In this document: positions 54,001 to 56,666 of the stretch, one piece after another
Layout: every line of letters begins with the position of its first letter
How positions within the stretch are numbered: position 1 is the stretch's first letter
Assembly (NCBI GenBank): GCA_020050685.1
Contig: JAGVKG010000030.1
Location: 1-56,666 of the forward strand
Direction of reading: 5' to 3'
From: Candidatus Obscuribacterales bacterium
GTDB lineage: Bacteria; Cyanobacteriota; Vampirovibrionia; Obscuribacterales; Obscuribacteraceae
Length of the DNA: 56,666 bases
The notes under the pieces: model-generated
Told to the model about the DNA's origin: nothing
Database searches by the model: none
Seen by the model: the letters and a program-made list of their open reading frames with translations, nothing else
Position numbers and translations under genes: made by a program

Positions 54001-54315
54001 TTACTTGCTTTCGCCGCCCTTGCAGGAGCCTTCTTTACCCTTGCAAGAACCTTCCTTGCCTTTGCAAGAACCTTCACTACCTTTGTCTGCCTTCTTTTCT
54101 TTTTTCTCTTTCTTTTCTTTCTTTGCTTTCTTTTCCTTCTTTTCCTTCTTTGGAGCTTCGGTCTTTTCGCCGCTAGCTGCATCAGCTTGGGCAATCTTTG
54201 AAGGTGATTGCTTTTCAGTTACGGTATTATCAGCTGCATTAACAGCACCAGCGGTGCAGAAACCAAATGTAGCAACAAGCGCGGCGGCGAGTTGAACCTT
54301 ATTCAATGTGCTCAT
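54001..54315 (-). CDS. Secreted cysteine-repeat precursor peptide (bufferin/HvfA-like)
   Basis: A 104-residue peptide with a perfect AAGGAG site 8 nt before the ATG. A Sec signal peptide (cleavage after AVNA at about 27) is followed by a polar linker, a Lys/Glu-rich stretch (55-77) and three tandem 7-residue repeats of EGSCKGK with cysteines at 84, 91 and 98. Secreted precursors with EGxCG-type repeats, an MNIO and a DUF2063 protein define the bufferin and Hvf families, whose modified cysteines bind copper in studied cases. Here the order is SCKG, not KCG. Copper binding is inference. Confidence 0.82.
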   Translation of the reverse strand: MSTLNKVQLAAALVATFGFCTAGAVNAADNTVTEKQSPSKIAQADAASGEKTEAPKKEKKEKKAKKEKKEKKEKKADKGSEGSCKGKEGSCKGKEGSCKGGESK

Positions 54316-54346
54316 TAGTAATTCTCCTTAGCATTTCCAAATCAGA

Positions 54347-54374
54347 TTTATACATCAATCAACGCACTTGATAA
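54347..54374 (-). promoter_or_regulatory. Candidate promoter of the precursor-MNIO-DUF2063 operon
   Basis: On the minus strand TTATCA and TATAAA are 16 nt apart and would start transcription about 25 nt before the precursor start codon. The -10 is good and the -35 mediocre. I see no clear metal-regulator operator by eye. Confidence 0.35.
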
Positions 54375-54566
54375 CAAGTTAGTCATCGAGGCATGATGAT
54401 GACGACAAGCTAATGGTAAGGCTTCTCATCTCCATGCCCAATGAGTTGTTACGACATTGTAAATTCATCTGCAAGTTATCAGACGCTTATTGCCTCAAAC
54501 AACTAATTCGGCTGATTTTGTTTCCATATATAAGGAATAAGCGCGCAGTTGCCAAGAAAAATGTGC

Positions 54567-54601
54567 AAAAAAAATGAGAGCCCCAGAAACCTGGAGCTCT
54601 C
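54567..54601 (-). terminator. Terminator of the histone H1-like gene
   Basis: GAGAGCTCCAG and CTGGGGCTCTC form an 11-bp stem with a 4-nt loop, followed on the minus strand by ATTTTTTTT. A textbook intrinsic terminator, isolating the H1-like gene from the RiPP-type operon. The rest of 54316-54653 holds no gene that I can see. Confidence 0.9.
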
Positions 54602-54653
54602 AAATTGAACCGATTAACCGAACTAAGTTAGTTGACCAATAAGTCAACCAACC

Positions 54654-54959
54654 TTATTTAGCTCTTTTCTTTGCTACTTTACGCTTGGCAGCCCGTCTTG
54701 GAGCAGCCTTAGGAGCAGCCTTCTTGGCTACTTTGCGCTTTGGAGCGGCCTTTTTAGGAGCTGGCTTTTTAGCAGCTACTTTCTTTTTGGCCTTTCTCTT
54801 TGGAGCAGCTTTTTTTACTGTCTTCTTAGCAGCAGCCTTTTTTGGAGCTGCTTTTTTTACTGCTTTCTTTTTGGTTGCTCTTTTTTTAGCAGCCGGAGCA
54901 GCATTGATTCCAGCAAGCGACAAGGTACCTGCCACTACTGGTTTTTTCTTTGTGACCAT
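54654..54959 (-). CDS. Histone H1-like Lys/Ala-rich DNA-binding protein
   Basis: A 101-residue protein. After about 25 residues (with TLSLAGINAAP) it is made of KKAAPKK, KRKAKKK and similar repeats, about two thirds Lys, Arg and Ala. This is the composition of bacterial histone H1-like proteins (for example Hc1/Hc2 of chlamydiae) and of HU C-terminal tails. It probably binds DNA or RNA non-specifically by charge. AAGGAGG lies 7 nt before the ATG, and a strong terminator follows, so it seems highly expressed. Confidence 0.8.
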   Translation of the reverse strand: MVTKKKPVVAGTLSLAGINAAPAAKKRATKKKAVKKAAPKKAAAKKTVKKAAPKRKAKKKVAAKKPAPKKAAPKRKVAKKAAPKAAPRRAAKRKVAKKRAK

Positions 54960-55370
54960 TTTATCCTCCTTAAGGTAGATAAAGTAGCATGGACAAATTC
55001 TTCAGTTTTGATTCCGAAAAACGCTTTACTCTTTGGAGTATCGCTAAAGCCCTAGCCACCATTTCTATTGAAAGTATCAATTGATACCTTCATTAACACA
55101 CCACACAGTAAATAGATTACTTGCAAGTCCAATAAATTGCAATAGTTTTACACAATCAAATCTTCTCCTGAGTCATCAAAATCGAAAAAACAATGAGCGT
55201 CTGAAAGAAGGTTCACGATATTGAAGTTGGCTTATCATGCGATTTTCAGCAATCTCCAATTTGAAATTCTTTCCATCCAAATCACCAAAAAAATATTTTT
55301 TGTTTTCTGTCAAAAATTCCTCCAAATTTGCAAATCAGACACTGTTTTTTGAAATCGAAGCGCCTCTTTT
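54960..55370. other. Intergenic region with a 22-bp palindrome
   Basis: About 410 nt without a supported gene. At 55070-55091 a near-perfect palindrome has the core GTATCAATTGATAC (perfect, 55074-55087), flanked by GAA and TTC arms. It could be an operator or a small hairpin. The stretch 55250-55350 is T/A-rich with poly-A and poly-T runs. A short plus-strand ORF here has poor composition and is not accepted. Confidence 0.5.
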
Positions 55371-55384
55371 TCATAATCGAGGCG
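55361..55384 (-). terminator. Weak terminator-like hairpin at the end of the deaminase gene
   Basis: CGCCTC and GAGGCG pair around a 12-nt loop that includes the stop codon of the deaminase-family gene. A T-rich run follows only after several bases on the minus strand. It is weak as a terminator. Confidence 0.35.
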
Positions 55385-56360
55385 TGCCAACGAAACCAAA
55401 AGCCGAGCGAAAGGCCTCATTTTGAATTTCTTTGAGCTCGGAAAAATCAATTACGTCATGATCAATCAACCGTTCATACTCACCAGGCAACGTACACGGG
55501 GATGGATTACGCCCTGGATTGTCGGTGCAAACTGCAATTGCCACTCCGGCTTCACGGCAACGACTAAAAACCACCTTCAATTGCGACAAATCTTTCAACA
55601 CTCCGGTTTGACGATAACTTGTTGGGCAAACTTCCAAGGTGATTTGTCGTTTGGCTAATTCCTTAAGCATTTCTTGTCGCATCAACGGTATATGAATGCC
55701 GTGACCAATGCGATCGAGAACCGGAAAGTATTGCACATGAACATTCTCGATTCCCGTTTCACCCAAATGCGCAGTCGTTTTTAAACCGCTTGCACGTGCT
55801 TTGCCCATGAGTTTTACCCAAATGTCCCATTTACCAGGATCAATTTCCGGGCCAGCCAAATCGATTCCTACAACAGGACCAATGTTCTTTTTGGCAACGC
55901 GTAGAATTTCTTCGTTGATATGTTTAGGCAAACGTCTGTCCAAACAAAGAATTTGCTTGACGGTAATCGGATAATCCGCCGGACGAACGTTGGCTCCAAT
56001 CACTTCAACAATTGAATCCATCTGACCAATTCGCTGTGCAACCGGAAGGTTATGATCAGTACGGAAGTATGGGTTGTAGCGAATTTCCATGTACTGCAAA
56101 TTCTCAAATGTGTACGCGCCGCGACACAATCTCAAACAGAAATATGGCAGGTGATCAACGCTCTGCAATTCTTCAACCAAAGTGTGGATTTTGACAAATT
56201 CTTCCAGGGTGCGACATGGTCTGGTAAACCAGTTATAGAACCCTTCGTAATCTGGGAAATAGGAAAGAACGGAATGATCGAAGCGTTGCAGGAATTTGTA
56301 AATGATGCGCGGATGAAGTGCACCACCTAAATGTCGATGAAGATCTGCGTAAAGTGCCAT
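55371..56360 (-). CDS. Adenosine deaminase-family metal-dependent hydrolase
   Basis: About 329 residues from the ATG at 56360; an ATG at 56366 is also possible. Zinc-ligand and catalytic blocks of the family are present: ADLHRHLGGAL near the N-terminus, TTAHLGETGIE, RIGHGIHIP and VCTDNPG. In classic adenosine deaminase the last block is TDDP; here Asn replaces the second Asp and a Gly follows the Pro. The general fold is clear, but the substrate (adenosine, a modified nucleoside or another amine) is open. It stands alone between an H1-like gene and an IS end. Confidence 0.8.
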   Translation of the reverse strand: MALYADLHRHLGGALHPRIIYKFLQRFDHSVLSYFPDYEGFYNWFTRPCRTLEEFVKIHTLVEELQSVDHLPYFCLRLCRGAYTFENLQYMEIRYNPYFRTDHNLPVAQRIGQMDSIVEVIGANVRPADYPITVKQILCLDRRLPKHINEEILRVAKKNIGPVVGIDLAGPEIDPGKWDIWVKLMGKARASGLKTTAHLGETGIENVHVQYFPVLDRIGHGIHIPLMRQEMLKELAKRQITLEVCPTSYRQTGVLKDLSQLKVVFSRCREAGVAIAVCTDNPGRNPSPCTLPGEYERLIDHDVIDFSELKEIQNEAFRSAFGFVGTPRL

Positions 56361-56417
56361 GAGCATTCTGCCTATGCCATCTTTTTACCCAAATTTGACA
56401 TTTATTAGTAGATTTGA

Positions 56418-56445
56418 CGCTTAGAATTGCGCAATTTAATGTCAA
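56418..56445 (-). promoter_or_regulatory. Candidate promoter with internal palindrome upstream of the deaminase gene
   Basis: On the minus strand a perfect TTGACA is followed after 16 nt by TAAGCG, a poor -10. Between them lies the perfect palindrome AATTGCGCAATT (56425-56436), a place typical for repressor operators. Suggestive only. Confidence 0.35.
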
Positions 56446-56567
56446 GATAGAGATTATCTGACAGGATCTCGCAGATCAATCTTGTCAAGAAATGCGTTTT
56501 TGAGCAGAAATTTTGATTTGGATGAGTTGAAAAATCATCCCGAATACATCGATGTACAACGCTAGCT

Positions 56568-56592
56568 TGAGGTGTCCCCCAATTCGTGGACA
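56568..56592. repeat. Terminal inverted repeat of an IS3-family element (one end)
   Basis: The 25 bases starting TGAGGTGTCCCCC and ending GTGGACA lie just outside the transposase stop codon. They have the TG start and general pattern of IS3-family ends. The other end is beyond the window, so pairing cannot be checked. Between 56367 and 56567 I see only the candidate promoter of the deaminase gene. Confidence 0.6.
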
Positions 56593-56601
56593 AATGATTT
56601 T

Positions 56602-56666
56602 CTACGAAGCTGCTTTGCGTGACCAATATTGTTTTTCCACCTCCTCTGGTGATTTAAACCCGATTG
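56602..56666 (-). mobile_element. IS3-family transposase, C-terminal fragment at the window edge
   Basis: The minus strand entering from the right edge encodes the last 21 codons of an ORF, reading GFKSPEEVEKQYWSRKAAS before a TAG stop. SPEEVEKQY is the standard end of the IS3-type DDE transposase (OrfB). A TIR-like sequence follows about 10 nt after the stop. The gene is cut by the window, so whether it is intact is unknown. Confidence 0.75.

Noticed and set aside
53963-54295. Plus-strand ORF with a PLQEPSLP repeat
   Set aside because: It is the antisense shadow of the EGSCKG repeat region of the precursor gene. The minus frame has a perfect ribosome-binding site and a signal peptide; this one has neither.
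54685-54978. Plus-strand Ala/Phe-rich hydrophobic ORF
   Set aside because: Antisense shadow of the Lys/Ala repeats of the H1-like gene; composition follows directly from complementing AAG and GCT codons.
55237-55425. 62-codon plus-strand ORF
   Set aside because: Lies in an A/T-rich intergenic region, ends inside the opposing deaminase gene, and has no ribosome-binding site.
1-56666. CRISPR arrays, prophage or integrated conjugative element
   Set aside because: No regularly spaced repeats, no phage structural or integrase genes, and no relaxase or attachment sites seen. The VirD4/VirB4-like genes alone do not make a conjugative element.

Overview
The window reads as chromosome of a non-photosynthetic, diderm-like bacterium of moderate GC. 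My best guess is a Vampirovibrionia/Melainabacteria-type relative of Cyanobacteria (Obscuribacterales-like). This is inferred from the overall mix (secreted glycine-zipper and zinc-ribbon proteins, TonB-C-like domain, SelA, MNIO/DUF2063 cassette) and is not proven by any single marker.

Left third (1-22.4 kb, almost all minus strand): a complete S10-spc-alpha ribosomal superoperon runs from rpsJ (18.8 kb) down to rpsI (0.1 kb) and includes secY, adk, map, infA, rpoA and truA. Upstream on the same strand lie a secreted phosphoesterase-family gene and tuf. Before tuf is a tRNA-Thr(TGT), tRNA-Tyr(GTA), tRNA-Thr(GGT) cluster with a good sigma70-type promoter. This is the tufB arrangement of proteobacteria without tRNA-Gly. 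Oddities in this block are an unrecognised 94-residue ORF between rplO and secY, a long N-terminal extension on L24, a basic extension on S5, and a GC-rich hairpin between rplC and rplD.

Middle (22.4-46 kb): RlmB-type rRNA methyltransferase, a small HTH-like protein and SelA. Then comes a lineage-specific block: a repeat and coiled-coil protein, a membrane VirD4/TraG-like ATPase with an N-terminal zinc ribbon, a large HerA/VirB4-like ATPase with two CX2CX3C motifs, a small partner, a secreted TPR-metzincin, and two paralogous secreted proteins resembling the TrbI/VirB10 C-terminal domain. A second zinc-ribbon membrane protein and a further secreted protein follow. I propose that part of this block encodes a divergent envelope-spanning translocation or assembly machine; that is inference. 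MiaA, a secreted Ada-like metal-binding protein and ClpS follow.

Right part (46-56.7 kb): a DUF4388/zinc-ribbon/TM/TonB-C-like fusion, a quinone oxidoreductase, a SpoIID-domain protein, a tRNA-Ser with an odd D arm, and TlyA. Next is a compact RiPP-type cassette on the minus strand: a secreted precursor with three EGSCKG repeats, an MNIO (DUF692) enzyme and a DUF2063 partner, related to the bufferin/HvfABC systems. The window closes with a histone H1-like protein, an adenosine-deaminase-family enzyme and the end of an IS3-family element cut by the window edge.
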